From contig NZ_CP133160.1 in the NCBI RefSeq assembly GCF_030913365.1, positions 372,001 through 436,000 on the forward strand: a stretch of 64,000 nt of DNA, given 5' to 3'. This document shows, piece by piece, positions 38,403 to 47,105 of this stretch; within the stretch, counting starts at the first letter, position 1; every line of letters begins with the position of its first letter. The notes under the pieces were generated by a model. It had not been told where the DNA came from. It was given only the letters and a program-made list of their open reading frames with translations, and searched no databases. Position numbers and translations under genes: made by a program. The stretch comes from Stenotrophomonas sp. 24(2023) (GTDB lineage Bacteria > Pseudomonadota > Gammaproteobacteria > Xanthomonadales > Xanthomonadaceae).

Positions 38403-39482
38403 GTGGCAACCTGGATCACCACCCCCGCCGAGCTGGACACGTACTTCCAGCAGCGACCGGCCCGCATCGGCCTGGACACCGAATTCATCCGTGAACGCAC
38501 CTTCTGGCCGCAGTTGGCGCTGGTGCAGATGGCCGTCGGCGATGACATCCTGCTGATCGACCCGCTGATTCCCGGCATGACCGAGGCACTGGCGCCCTGG
38601 CTGGCCGATGAATCGATCATCAAGGTCATGCACAGCGCCAGCGAAGACCTGGTCGCCTTCAAGTGGGCCTGCGGCGTGCTGCCGCGCCCGCTGTTCGACA
38701 CCCAGATCGGTGCCGCGCTGGCCGGCATCGGCGCCGGCATGGGCTACCAGAAGCTGGTGGCCGAGATCACCGGGGTGACGCTGGCCAAGGGCGAAACCCG
38801 CTCGGACTGGATGCGCCGCCCGCTGTCGGAAGCGCAGCTGCAGTACGCCGCCGACGATGTGGAGCACCTGTTCGCGCTGCACGATGCGATCAGCAGCAAG
38901 CTCGATGCCCTGGGCCGTCAGCAGTGGCTGCACGACGATGGCGAGCGCCTGCTGTCCAGCGTGGCCAACGATGAAGACCGCTGGCCGCACCTGGCAATGC
39001 GCTCGGCGCAGTTCCTCGATGCCGCCGCACAGCGGCGCCTGCTGCGCCTGCTGCGCTGGCGCGACGGCCAGGCACGCAGCAGCGACCGCCCACGCAGCTG
39101 GATCCTGGACAACGAACTGGCGGCCACCCTGGCGCGCACGCCCCCGGCCGATGAAGCCGCGCTGGCCAAGCTGTTCGAGCAGTTCCCGAAGGCCCCGCGC
39201 AAGCTGGCCGGCGCGGTCTGGCAGGCGCTGTCCACACCGCTGGACGACGAAGCCGGTGCACCACTGGCAATGCAGGCCAGCGATGCCAACAAGCAGGCGC
39301 TGAAGAAGCTGCAGGATGCCGTTGCCCAGCGCAGCCGCGAGCTGGACCTGGCCGATGGCGTGCTGGCCTCACGCAAGCATCTGGAAGCCTATCTGGAAAG
39401 CCGCCAGTGGCCCGCCGCGCTGGCTGGCTGGCGCCAGCAGGAACTGGAAGCGCGGCTGCAGCCGCTGCTGCCATCCCGCTGA
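38403..39482 (+). CDS. rnd: Ribonuclease D
   Basis: This 359-residue 3'-5' exonuclease trims tRNA precursors. DEDDy motifs are visible: GLDTEFIRERTFWPQL, MHSASEDLVAF and the YAADDVEHLFALH block. An HRDC domain follows (about 210-290), with the segment RDGQARSSDRPRSWILDNE. The start is GTG 38403. A shared terminator with the convergent TonB receptor gene lies at 39502. Confidence 0.94.
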   Translation: MATWITTPAELDTYFQQRPARIGLDTEFIRERTFWPQLALVQMAVGDDILLIDPLIPGMTEALAPWLADESIIKVMHSASEDLVAFKWACGVLPRPLFDTQIGAALAGIGAGMGYQKLVAEITGVTLAKGETRSDWMRRPLSEAQLQYAADDVEHLFALHDAISSKLDALGRQQWLHDDGERLLSSVANDEDRWPHLAMRSAQFLDAAAQRRLLRLLRWRDGQARSSDRPRSWILDNELAATLARTPPADEAALAKLFEQFPKAPRKLAGAVWQALSTPLDDEAGAPLAMQASDANKQALKKLQDAVAQRSRELDLADGVLASRKHLEAYLESRQWPAALAGWRQQELEARLQPLLPSR

Positions 39483-39501
39483 GACCTGCAGGGGCACCAC
39501 G

Positions 39502-39530
39502 AAAAACGCCGGGCAATGCCCGGCGTTTTT
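39502..39530. terminator. Bidirectional terminator between rnd and the TonB receptor gene
   Basis: AAAAACGCCGGGC, AAT, then GCCCGGCGTTTTT: a near-perfect 13-bp stem with A- and T-tracts on both sides, between convergent genes. Confidence 0.9.
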
Positions 39531-39588
39531 CTGTGGGGTCGCCCCCGCTGGAGCGCCAGGCGGCCGTGCCGCCCGGCCCTCGCCGGCC

Positions 39589-41919
39589 TTACCAGTTCAT
39601 GTTCAGCGAGACACCCACGGTGCGCGGTTCGTTGTACACCGCCGCCATGTAGTTCTCGATCACGCCCTTGAGGTTCTTCTCGTTGGTGATGTTGCGCGCG
39701 AACAGCGCCACTTCGTAGGCACCGTAATTGCCCGAATAGCCGACCTTCAGGCCACCCTCGAAGTCACCCTTGGAGTTGAATTCCTTGGTGTCATACAGCA
39801 CGAAGCTGGTATAGCCCTGCTTGTTCCAGTCGGTGGACACGAACATGGTGCCCGCATCGCTGACCGGGAAGTCGTAGCGCGCCGCCAGGTTCACCGTGTA
39901 CTTCGGCGCGTTCGGCAGCGGGTTGCCGTCGATCTGCGCGAAGGTGTTGGCACCGACCTTGATGGTCGGGTCATTCACGGTGCACACCACCACGCCGTTC
40001 AGGCCGCAGACCTGCGCGTAGACGCGCTTGTCCTTGATCTCGCTGTGCAGCAGGCTCAGGCCGGCACTCAGGGTCAGGTTCGGGATCGGGCGCAGTTCCA
40101 AGTCCGCTTCCAGGCCGTAGGCCTTGGCCTTGTCCGCGTTGAACAGCACACCGTTGCCGTCCGAATCATTGCCGTTGAGCTGGATGTCCTTGACCGTGTA
40201 GGCGAAGGCGGTGGCATTCAGGCGCAGGCGGTTGTCCCACAGGCTGCTCTTCACGCCGGTTTCCCAGGACAGGATCTTTTCCGAGTTGGCGGTGGTGAAG
40301 TCGGCGTTGAACACCGCCGAACGGCCCTGGATGGTCGGGCCACGGAAACCGCTGGCCACCTTGGCGTACACGCTCACGTTCTGGGTGAGCTGGTACATCG
40401 CGCTCAGGTCCCAGCTCGGGGTGGTGTCGGACATCTTGACGTCGGTGCGGCCCTTGTAGGTCACCACACCGGCAGCGGTGTCGGCGGTCTTCAGCAGGCG
40501 GGTGTGCTTCTCATCGTTGGTCTGGCGCACGCCGGCGGTCAGGGTCAGCTTGTCGTTGACCGCATAGGTCACCTGGCCGAAGCCCGCCCAGGAGGTGTTC
40601 TTGTTGCGCAGGCGCACCCAGTTGTTCGGGTTGCGGGCCGCGCCCTGCAGGAACCACGCACGCTGGTAGAAATCGGTGGTGTCGGCGCCGTTGAAGTAGA
40701 ACAGGCCGGCCTGCCACTGCAGCGGGCTGTCGGTGTGGCTGGCCAGGCGGAATTCCTGGGTCCACTGGTCCAGGTCGCGGATGCGGCCCATGGACTGGCC
40801 GTAGCCATTGGGCACGCCGTTGACCGGGAAGTTTACCGCCGCGCCACCGTCGGTATCGCCACGGCTGTAGCCGGAGGTGGTTTCGTAGGCGGTGATCGAG
40901 GTCAGGTCGATCGCACCGAAGTCGTAGCGGGCCTTCACCGAACCGCCGTAGGTCTTGTAGGCCTGCGGATTGTTGTCGGCTTCGTCGTAGGCGACCTTGT
41001 CGCGCGGCACGTCGGTCTGGTTCGAGCCCTTGGTCAGCGCGCCGCGCAGGAACAGGGTCGAGGTACCGCTGTAGTCACGCGCGTGGGCCGAGGCCAGGAT
41101 CGAGAACTGCTCGCTGGGCTTGAGCAGCAGCTGCGCGCGCACGTTGCGGTCGTCGAAGCCGCCCATGGCGTTCTTCTTCGGGCTGACCGTACCGTCGGCG
41201 CTGGGGCCGGTGTAGGTGTTGTCGACGTAGTCGTCGCGGTGCTGGTACAGGGCCGACACGCGGAACGAGGCGATGTCGTTGATCGGGCCACCGAAGCCGC
41301 CATCGATCGACACGCTGTTGTAGGTCGCGTAGCTGGCGCTGACGCGGCCGGTGTACTCGTCGGTCGGCTTGAGGGTGTCGAACTTGATGATGCCGGCGGT
41401 GGTGTTGCGGCCGAACAGCGAACCCTGCGGGCCGCGCAGCACTTCAACCTGGTCCACGTCATAGACCGGGTTGGACTTGAGCACCACGTGTTCCAGCACC
41501 ACGTCGTCCTGGATGATCGACACCGGCTGCGAGGCACCCAGGTAGAAGTCGATGTTGCCCAGACCACGGATGTAGAAGCGCGGGAAGATGCGGCCGGTGG
41601 TGGTTTCGGCGTACAGGCTCGGCACGCGGCCGGACAGCGCCAGCAGGGTGTCATCGCCACCGGCGGTGTAATCGCGCATGCGCTCGCCCTGCACCACGCC
41701 CACCGACACCGGCACTTCCTGCAGGTTCTGCTCGCGGTGCTCGGCGGTCACGGTGATGGTGTCCAGCCCGGTCGGGGTCGGCGCGGCATCCTGTGCCGAA
41801 GCGGCGAAGCTGCCCACCAGAGCCAGGCCGGCACAGGCCAGCGCCAGCGGATGGCGGCGGAAGGAAATGAAGGAGGACGACACACCCGGCAGACGACGGG
41901 AATGGGATTGGGAAGGCAT
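39589..41919 (-). CDS. TonB-dependent outer-membrane receptor
   Basis: This is a 776-residue protein. The signal peptide region ends near ASAQ (residue 43). The TonB box is probably LDTITVTAEHRE. The plug domain has the family segments RFYIRGLGN and VEVLRGPQGSLFGRNTTAGII. A 22-strand barrel follows and ends VSLNMNW with the terminal aromatic Trp. The plug resembles the CirA/FyuA class of small-ligand receptors, but the substrate cannot be told. The start is set at ATG 41919; the Shine-Dalgarno is poor and an upstream GTG at 42003 is possible. Confidence 0.92.
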   Translation of the reverse strand: MPSQSHSRRLPGVSSSFISFRRHPLALACAGLALVGSFAASAQDAAPTPTGLDTITVTAEHREQNLQEVPVSVGVVQGERMRDYTAGGDDTLLALSGRVPSLYAETTTGRIFPRFYIRGLGNIDFYLGASQPVSIIQDDVVLEHVVLKSNPVYDVDQVEVLRGPQGSLFGRNTTAGIIKFDTLKPTDEYTGRVSASYATYNSVSIDGGFGGPINDIASFRVSALYQHRDDYVDNTYTGPSADGTVSPKKNAMGGFDDRNVRAQLLLKPSEQFSILASAHARDYSGTSTLFLRGALTKGSNQTDVPRDKVAYDEADNNPQAYKTYGGSVKARYDFGAIDLTSITAYETTSGYSRGDTDGGAAVNFPVNGVPNGYGQSMGRIRDLDQWTQEFRLASHTDSPLQWQAGLFYFNGADTTDFYQRAWFLQGAARNPNNWVRLRNKNTSWAGFGQVTYAVNDKLTLTAGVRQTNDEKHTRLLKTADTAAGVVTYKGRTDVKMSDTTPSWDLSAMYQLTQNVSVYAKVASGFRGPTIQGRSAVFNADFTTANSEKILSWETGVKSSLWDNRLRLNATAFAYTVKDIQLNGNDSDGNGVLFNADKAKAYGLEADLELRPIPNLTLSAGLSLLHSEIKDKRVYAQVCGLNGVVVCTVNDPTIKVGANTFAQIDGNPLPNAPKYTVNLAARYDFPVSDAGTMFVSTDWNKQGYTSFVLYDTKEFNSKGDFEGGLKVGYSGNYGAYEVALFARNITNEKNLKGVIENYMAAVYNEPRTVGVSLNMNW

Positions 41920-42103
41920 GGAAAGCTCTGAGGAGGCGTCCGTGCGGCCTGCGCGAGCCGGGCGGTGGAATGGGTGGAAACACTGCGCAGGCTCAATTAT
42001 CACCCAAGTTGTTACGATTTCGTTGCACGACCCTCCCGCGGCAGCGAATCGGCCGGTTCCAGCACAGTCGGCGCCGACGGCCCGGACCTGGGAGGCTGCG
42101 GAC

Positions 42104-42133
42104 TTGGCAAGCCGGGCATCGCTTGGGTAGACT
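42104..42133 (+). promoter_or_regulatory. Promoter of tRNA-Ala
   Basis: TTGGCA (42104-42109), an 18-base spacer, and TAGACT (42128-42133) end 13 bases before the tRNA. Confidence 0.6.
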
Positions 42134-42146
42134 GCAGGCCTGCCGT

Positions 42147-42222
<76 letters not shown>

Positions 42223-42235
42223 CTTCATACCGCAG

Positions 42236-42263
42236 AAAGCCCCGGGCTCTCCCGGGGCTTTTT
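42236..42263 (+). terminator. Rho-independent terminator of tRNA-Ala
   Basis: AAAGCCCCGGG / CCCGGGGCTTT stem with a CTCT loop and a T-run, 14 bases after the tRNA. Confidence 0.9.
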
Positions 42264-42276
42264 GTTTGCGCCGCAC

Positions 42277-42465
42277 TCAGTCCGTCCCCTGCCCGCCGTC
42301 CTTGCGCGCCGGCCGGCGGGTGTTCGCATCGTGCACCTGCTGGTCACGCTGCCCCGGCCGTTGCCGGGCCACCTGCTCCTGCTTCCGGTCCTGCCGGCTC
42401 TCCTGCACGCCCTCGCTCTTGCCCGGCGAGGCGTCACCCGCAGTGCCCGTGTGACGCTGGCTCAT
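42277..42465 (-). CDS. Small hydrophilic protein of unknown function
   Basis: This is a 62-residue, very polar protein rich in Gln, Arg, Asp and Gly (MSQRHTGTAGDASPGKSEG..). GGAGGAGAAC stands 5-6 bases before ATG 42465, one of the strongest Shine-Dalgarno sequences in the window, which is the main argument that it is real. It has no hydrophobic core and is probably disordered, like small stress-related proteins. It starts about 170 bases from, and divergent to, the lipoprotein gene at 42632. Confidence 0.6.
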   Translation of the reverse strand: MSQRHTGTAGDASPGKSEGVQESRQDRKQEQVARQRPGQRDQQVHDANTRRPARKDGGQGTD

Positions 42466-42631
42466 GACACGTTCTCCTCCTGGCGCAGCGGGGTGCCGGC
42501 CTCGTGCAGGCATGCTGGAATGCGGCAGGTAATGCGCCGGTGGGGCTGCCGCGAACAACGCGTGCAGGCGCGCTTGCGGCCGTCATCGCGCACCGCCCAC
42601 AATCGGCCCTCGATCTTCACAAGGAAGTGCC

Positions 42632-43081
42632 ATGATCCGTCTGCCGTTGCTGCTGTCCGCCCTGCTGCTGACCGTGGGCTGCGCCCATCGCCCGGCCATC
42701 CAGCCACCGCCTGCAGGGGCCATCAGCACGACCGAAGCGGTGCGCGCGGCGCAGGATGATCCCCGGCGTGGCATCACCGGTACGTTCGCGGTGACCGTGC
42801 AGGCCGTCGGCCAGGGCGACGGACACATCTACCTCAACAGCGAGCGCGACTACCGGCACCCGCTCAATGTCACTGTCGTGCTGGATGCCGCGCTGCGGCC
42901 GGAAGTGCTGGCCGCGTTCGGCCAGCCACCGGAACTGCTGTACAACCACAGACTGCTGGTCCGCGGTACAGCACGGCGGGTGCGCATCGATTTCGTCAAC
43001 GATGGTGTACCCAGCGGCAAGTACTACTACCAGACGCAGATCCAGGTCAGCCGCATCGGGCAGCTGCAGCCGGCGCCGTGA
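42632..43081 (+). CDS. Small lipoprotein, OB-fold-like
   Basis: This is a 149-residue protein with a lipobox LLTVGC (C17). The rest is beta-rich: GITGTFAVTVQAVG, HIYLNSERDYRHPLNVTVVLD, LLVRGTARRVRI. This pattern, with GHIYLNSERDYR, suggests a nucleic-acid- or ligand-binding OB-type fold, but I do not recognise the family. AAGGAAG precedes the ATG at good spacing. The stop overlaps the next gene (GTGA). Confidence 0.75.
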   Translation: MIRLPLLLSALLLTVGCAHRPAIQPPPAGAISTTEAVRAAQDDPRRGITGTFAVTVQAVGQGDGHIYLNSERDYRHPLNVTVVLDAALRPEVLAAFGQPPELLYNHRLLVRGTARRVRIDFVNDGVPSGKYYYQTQIQVSRIGQLQPAP

Positions 43082-43545
43082 CCCTCCGCAGGATGCTGCC
43101 GCTGCAGCTGGAGGCGGCCGACGGCTCCATCGCCGTCGGCCCCCTGCCCCTGCGCATCGGTGCGGCCCTGACGCCTGCCCAGGCCGGCGAGGCGTTCGCC
43201 GGCCTGCTGCGCGCGCCCCGTGACCTCGGCAACGGCTACCACTGGCTGCATCTGCAGGGCCTTTCGCTGCAGGGCGTGCCGGCCGGTGCCGGCCTCTGCT
43301 TCCATGGCCGGTCGCTGCGGATGGTCACCTTCGGCGTCCACCTGCCTGGCGCACCGCTGCAGGATGGCTGGCCCACGCAGGCCGCCATCGATGCCGAAGT
43401 AGCGTTCATGCGGCGCGTGCTGGGCACCGCGCTGGGCCGCCCGCTGAGCGGCGGCCACGCGCGGTTCGACTGGGGCCAGGCCTGGGCGCGGTTCGACCCC
43501 AAAGGCTTCATGGCCTCCAGCGGGCTCCGCTACGGACACGACTGA
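43078..43545 (+). CDS. Uncharacterised 155-residue protein
   Basis: The product is not recognised. GTG 43078 overlaps the stop of the preceding lipoprotein gene, so the two are coupled. No signal peptide is evident; the protein looks cytosolic and beta-rich. Pattern features are LHLQGLSLQGVPAGAGLCFHGRSLRMVTFGVHL and a C-terminal HARFDWGQAWARFDPKGFMASSGLRYG. The FDWG...FDPKGF segment may be useful for a family search. Confidence 0.7.
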   Translation: MTLRRMLPLQLEAADGSIAVGPLPLRIGAALTPAQAGEAFAGLLRAPRDLGNGYHWLHLQGLSLQGVPAGAGLCFHGRSLRMVTFGVHLPGAPLQDGWPTQAAIDAEVAFMRRVLGTALGRPLSGGHARFDWGQAWARFDPKGFMASSGLRYGHD

Positions 43546-43560
43546 GCCCTTCAGCGTCAC

Positions 43561-44322
43561 TCAGGTGCGGCAGATCGATACCCCACCCTCCACCCGCAGC
43601 GCACTGCCGGTAACGAAACTGCTTTCATCGCTGGCCAGGAACAGCGCGGCATTGGCGATTTCCTCCGGTTCGGCCATGCGCTTGAGCGCATGCAGCGAAC
43701 GCACGAAGGCGCGTGCGTCCTCGCTGGCGGCTGCCTGCCGGCCCATCTCGGTATCGGTGCCACCGGGCAGCAGCACATTGCTGCGGATGCGCTGCGCGCC
43801 GTACTCGGCGGCGATCACCTGGTTCAGGCCGATCAGGCCGGCCTTGCTGGCGGCATAGGCCGCCATGCCGGGCATGCCCGCGGTGTGCCCGACGAACGTC
43901 CCCACGAACACCAGCGAACCACCGCCACGCGCCAACAGCGCCGGCAGCTGCGCACGCGCGGCCAGGAACGCGGACGTCAGGTTGGTCTGCAGCACGGCGT
44001 GCCAATCGGCCTCGTCCAGCTCGGCGGTGAGCGAAGCGGGCCCGAGCATGCCCGCATTGTTGATGGCGATGTCCAGCCCGCCAAAGGTGGCCTGCGCCGC
44101 ATCGACCAGGTGCTGGGCGGTGCCGGCGGCGGCAATGTCACCGGCGCAGGCCAGCGCACGCCCACCGGCCGCCTCGATCTGCGCCACCACGTCCTGCAGT
44201 GGCCCGGCGCGCCGCGCGTTGAGTACCACGGCTGCACCTTCAGCAGCGAAGCGTAGTGCGCAGGCACGGCCGATGCCCGCACTGGCACCGGTGATGAGAG
44301 CGGTTTTTCCTTGCAGACGCAT
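43561..44322 (-). CDS. Short-chain dehydrogenase/reductase
   Basis: This 253-residue classical SDR has the cofactor motif TGASAGIG, the NNAG motif, and catalytic Tyr/Lys in YAASK. Arg37-38 after the second strand (NARRAG) suggests NADP(H). The C-terminus ends GGVSICRT. Substrate unknown. It converges with the 155-residue gene and is divergent from the Ada-like gene. Confidence 0.88.
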   Translation of the reverse strand: MRLQGKTALITGASAGIGRACALRFAAEGAAVVLNARRAGPLQDVVAQIEAAGGRALACAGDIAAAGTAQHLVDAAQATFGGLDIAINNAGMLGPASLTAELDEADWHAVLQTNLTSAFLAARAQLPALLARGGGSLVFVGTFVGHTAGMPGMAAYAASKAGLIGLNQVIAAEYGAQRIRSNVLLPGGTDTEMGRQAAASEDARAFVRSLHALKRMAEPEEIANAALFLASDESSFVTGSALRVEGGVSICRT

Positions 44323-44451
44323 GTCGACTCCGGGACGTTGAGAAGGCCGCAGAATGCCGCCGCACGTATGGCGCCCGCACTCCGTTTCCGGTCACCCCCG
44401 CAGTGCAGGAACCGGAGTTTCCGGCACGGGCCCGCGTGCCAGAATCCCCCC

Positions 44452-45294
44452 ATGGATACCTCCCTGCCCCCTGCCATCGATGCCCGTGTCGAGCGGGTCT
44501 GCCGCCACCTGCAGCAGGCTGCCGAAGAACCGTCACTGCAGGCGCTGGCCAGGCTGGCCGGATGCAGCCCGACCCGCCTGCACCGGCTGTTCAAGCAGGC
44601 CATCGGCCTGACCCCCAAGCAGTACGCCGCAGCGCTGCGCGCGCAACGCCTGCGTGATGGGCTGGACAGCCCCGCCAGCATCACCGATGCGTTCCATGAG
44701 GCGGGCTTCGGGTCCAGCGGCCGCTTCTACGAAAACGCCCCGCGCCTGCTGGGCATGACCCCGGGGCGCTGGCGTGCCGGTGGCCGTGGGGAAACCCTGC
44801 ACTTCGCCATCGGCCAGAGCTCGCTGGGCAGCGTGCTGGTGGCCAGCAGCCGCACCGGCGTGGTGGCGATCCTGCTGGGCGACGAGCCGGAACCGCTGCT
44901 GCATTCGCTGCAGCAGCGGTTCCGCCACGCCGAACTGATCGGTGCCGACCCGGCCTACGAGCAGCGGGTCGCGCAGGTGATCGCGCTGGTCGAAGACCCC
45001 GCCCGTGGCTTGGCGGTGCCGCTGGATATCCGCGGCACCGCCTTCCAGCAGCGCGTCTGGCAGGCCCTGCAGCAGATTCCGCACGGGCAGACCGCCTCCT
45101 ACGCCGACATCGCCGCGCGGATCGGCGCGCCGCGGGCCACCCGTGCCGTGGCACGGGCCTGCGCCAGCAATCCGCTCGCGGTGGCCGTGCCCTGCCACCG
45201 CGTGGTGCGGCGCGATGGCGATGTGTCCGGCTATGCCTGGGGCGTGGCCCGCAAACGCGAACTGCTGCGTCGCGAAACAACCGCCAAGGCCTGA
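44452..45294 (+). CDS. Ada-like protein: AraC-type HTH joined to O6-alkylguanine-DNA alkyltransferase
   Basis: This 280-residue protein has an AraC DNA-binding domain (about 10-105; LARLAGCSPTRLHRLFKQAIGLTPKQYAAA) followed by an alkyltransferase domain (about 110-275). The acceptor cysteine is in PCHRVVRRDG. The N-terminal zinc domain that takes methyl from phosphotriesters in E. coli Ada is missing. The protein may therefore repair O6-alkylguanine without the usual phosphotriester switch. ATG 44452 has no strong Shine-Dalgarno. It is divergent from the SDR gene. Confidence 0.9.
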   Translation: MDTSLPPAIDARVERVCRHLQQAAEEPSLQALARLAGCSPTRLHRLFKQAIGLTPKQYAAALRAQRLRDGLDSPASITDAFHEAGFGSSGRFYENAPRLLGMTPGRWRAGGRGETLHFAIGQSSLGSVLVASSRTGVVAILLGDEPEPLLHSLQQRFRHAELIGADPAYEQRVAQVIALVEDPARGLAVPLDIRGTAFQQRVWQALQQIPHGQTASYADIAARIGAPRATRAVARACASNPLAVAVPCHRVVRRDGDVSGYAWGVARKRELLRRETTAKA

Positions 45295-45325
45295 TCGGCA
45301 GCATCGGGCCCTGCCCGGTGGATGC

Positions 45326-46357
45326 TCAATCCAGCTGTACCACCAGCTTGCCGAAGTTGCGTCCCTGCAGCAGGCCGAAGAATGCCTCCGGTGCATTTTC
45401 CAGCCCCTTCACCACATCCTCGCGGTACTGGATGCGGCCATCGCGCAGCCACTGCGCCATCTGCGGCTCGAACGCCGCGAACAGGTGGTTGAAGTCGGTG
45501 ATGATGAAGCCGCGCACCGTCAGCCGCTGGCGCAGCACCTGCGCGAACAGCGGTGGCAGGCGGTCCAGGCCGGGCTGCGCCACGCCATGCGCGTTGTAGG
45601 TGGCGATGGTGCCGCAGACCGGAATGCGGGCAAAATCATTGAGCAGCGGCAGCACGGCATCCAGCACATGGCCGCCGACATTCTCGAAGTACACATCGAT
45701 GCCATCCGGCACGGCCGCACGCAGCTGCGCGGCGAAATCCCCGGCACGGTGGTCCAGCGCCACGTCCACGCCCAGTGTTTCCAGGTAGGCACGCTTGGCC
45801 TGCCCCCCGGCGATGGCCACAACGCGCGCACCCTGCAGCTTGCCCAGCTGCGCGACCGTGGCACCGACCGGGCCACTGGCGGCGGCCACCACCAGTGTTT
45901 CACCCGGCTGCAGCTTGCCGATCTCGTGCAGGCCCGCATAGGCGGTGAAGCCCGGCATGCCGTGCACGCCCAGTGCCAGGCTGGGCGGCAGCCCCTGCGG
46001 CTGCAGGTGACGGCTGATGCTGGCAGCATCGGCCACCGCATGGGTCTGCCAGCCGCCACTGGCCAGCACGAGATCGCCGGCGGCCAGGCCGTCGGCACGC
46101 GACTGCAGTACCTCGGAAACGGTAGCACCCACCATCACCTCACCCAGCGCCACCGGCGCCGCGTAGGACCGGCCCTCGTCCATGCGTCCACGCATGTACG
46201 GGTCGAGCGACAGATAGCGGTTGCGCAGCAGGACCTGGCCCGCTGCCAGCGCGGGCAGCGCCGCTTGTTCCAGGCGGAAATCCGTGGCCGTTGGTGCGCC
46301 CTGCGGGCGCGAGGCCAGCACGATGCGGGTGGTGGTGGTCGGGGAGGAAACGGACAT
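45326..46357 (-). CDS. NADP-dependent medium-chain reductase, CurA/LTB4DH type
   Basis: This 343-residue zinc-independent MDR protein resembles curcumin reductase CurA and leukotriene B4 dehydrogenase, which reduce enone double bonds. Signatures are YLSLDPYMRGRM near residue 50, GMPGFTAYAGL, the cofactor loop ASGPVGATVAQLGK, and VDVYFENVGG (here GIDVYFENVGG). No zinc-ligand Cys cluster is present. ATG 46357. The upstream stretch to the tRNA-Phe promoter is about 330 bases with no supported gene. Confidence 0.9.
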   Translation of the reverse strand: MSVSSPTTTTRIVLASRPQGAPTATDFRLEQAALPALAAGQVLLRNRYLSLDPYMRGRMDEGRSYAAPVALGEVMVGATVSEVLQSRADGLAAGDLVLASGGWQTHAVADAASISRHLQPQGLPPSLALGVHGMPGFTAYAGLHEIGKLQPGETLVVAAASGPVGATVAQLGKLQGARVVAIAGGQAKRAYLETLGVDVALDHRAGDFAAQLRAAVPDGIDVYFENVGGHVLDAVLPLLNDFARIPVCGTIATYNAHGVAQPGLDRLPPLFAQVLRQRLTVRGFIITDFNHLFAAFEPQMAQWLRDGRIQYREDVVKGLENAPEAFFGLLQGRNFGKLVVQLD

Positions 46358-46686
46358 GTCCAGTTACTCTGCTGTTGCCAGCGTCAACGAAGGAAGGCCG
46401 ACAGTACGCCACGCCGCTGTGGACGGGCCGGCGGCGAAAACAGCGTTTCACCGCCTGCGCGAATCGCGGCACGGCCGGGCCTTGTCGCAGCGCTTTTGCG
46501 TACGCCGGCGGCCTGCTGATTTCCGTCATCGGCGACGCTGGAGGCCACGCCCGGGTGCCCTGCAGGTGAATCATCGTTCATGCCGGCATCGGCTCCCCAT
46601 GCCCCTGCATCACCACGCAGGATCAAGCACTTGCACCGCCACTGCCCTGTCGCAGACGGAAATGTGAAGGTTTTTTGCCAAAACGC
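46358..46686. other. Gene-free intergenic stretch
   Basis: I see no supported gene or repeat here. Open frames on both strands lack ribosome binding sites and are shadows of the MDR gene or of high GC. Confidence 0.5.
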
Positions 46687-46715
46687 TTGCCGAACCTCGC
46701 CGGCGTCCGTAATAT
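46687..46715 (+). promoter_or_regulatory. Promoter of the tRNA-Phe genes
   Basis: TTGCCG (46687-46692), a 17-base spacer and TAATAT (46710-46715), then a GC-rich discriminator (GCGCGTCC). This is a good sigma-70 stable-RNA promoter about 40 bases before the first tRNA. Confidence 0.8.
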
Positions 46716-46754
46716 GCGCGTCCTCGGCAGCGACATCGCTGCAACGAAACAAGT

Positions 46755-46830
46755 GGCCGAGTAGCTCAGTTGGTAGAGCAGGGGATTGAAAATCCCCGTG
46801 TCGGCGGTTCGATTCCGTCCTCGGCCACCA
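46755..46830 (+). tRNA. tRNA-Phe (GAA), copy 1
   Basis: Complete 76-base cloverleaf: acceptor GGCCGAG / CTCGGCC, D-arm GCTC...GAGC, anticodon arm GGGGA-TTGAAAA-TCCCC with GAA, T-arm GGCGG-TTCGATT-CCGTC, encoded ACCA. Identical to copy 2. Confidence 0.97.
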
Positions 46831-46837
46831 CGTTCGA

Positions 46838-46866
46838 AGACCTGCAGAAATGCGGGTCTTTTTTTT
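46838..46866 (+). terminator. Terminator after tRNA-Phe copy 1
   Basis: AAGACCTGCA-GAAA-TGCGGGTCTT with a T-run; the loop is a GNRA tetraloop and one C faces a G-T shift in the stem. Confidence 0.85.
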
Positions 46867-46905
46867 CCGGCAACCGGTGCGCATGCACGGCAGCCCGCAC
46901 AATCC

Positions 46906-46981
46906 GGCCGAGTAGCTCAGTTGGTAGAGCAGGGGATTGAAAATCCCCGTGTCGGCGGTTCGATTCCGTCCTCGGCCACCA
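46906..46981 (+). tRNA. tRNA-Phe (GAA), copy 2
   Basis: Same 76-base sequence as copy 1, including the encoded ACCA, 75 bases further on. A separate promoter was not resolved, so it may depend on read-through from copy 1. Confidence 0.97.
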
Positions 46982-46988
46982 CCTTTCG

Positions 46989-47017
46989 AAGACCTGCAGC
47001 GATGCAGGTCTTTTTTT
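46989..47017 (+). terminator. Terminator after tRNA-Phe copy 2
   Basis: AAGACCTGCA-GCGA-TGCAGGTCTT followed by seven T. It is nearly the same hairpin as after copy 1, so the duplication included the terminator. Confidence 0.9.
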
Positions 47018-47105
47018 GTGCCCGCGGCCTGCACGCGCTGACGATTCATTTACACGCCCCCGCACGCCTCGCCCTAAGCTCAACGGCCCCGGAAGGAATC
47101 CTGCG

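Noticed and set aside
46755..46981. Tandem tRNA-Phe as an integration site
   Set aside because: No integrase gene, and the repeated sequence is just the duplicated tRNA with its terminator.
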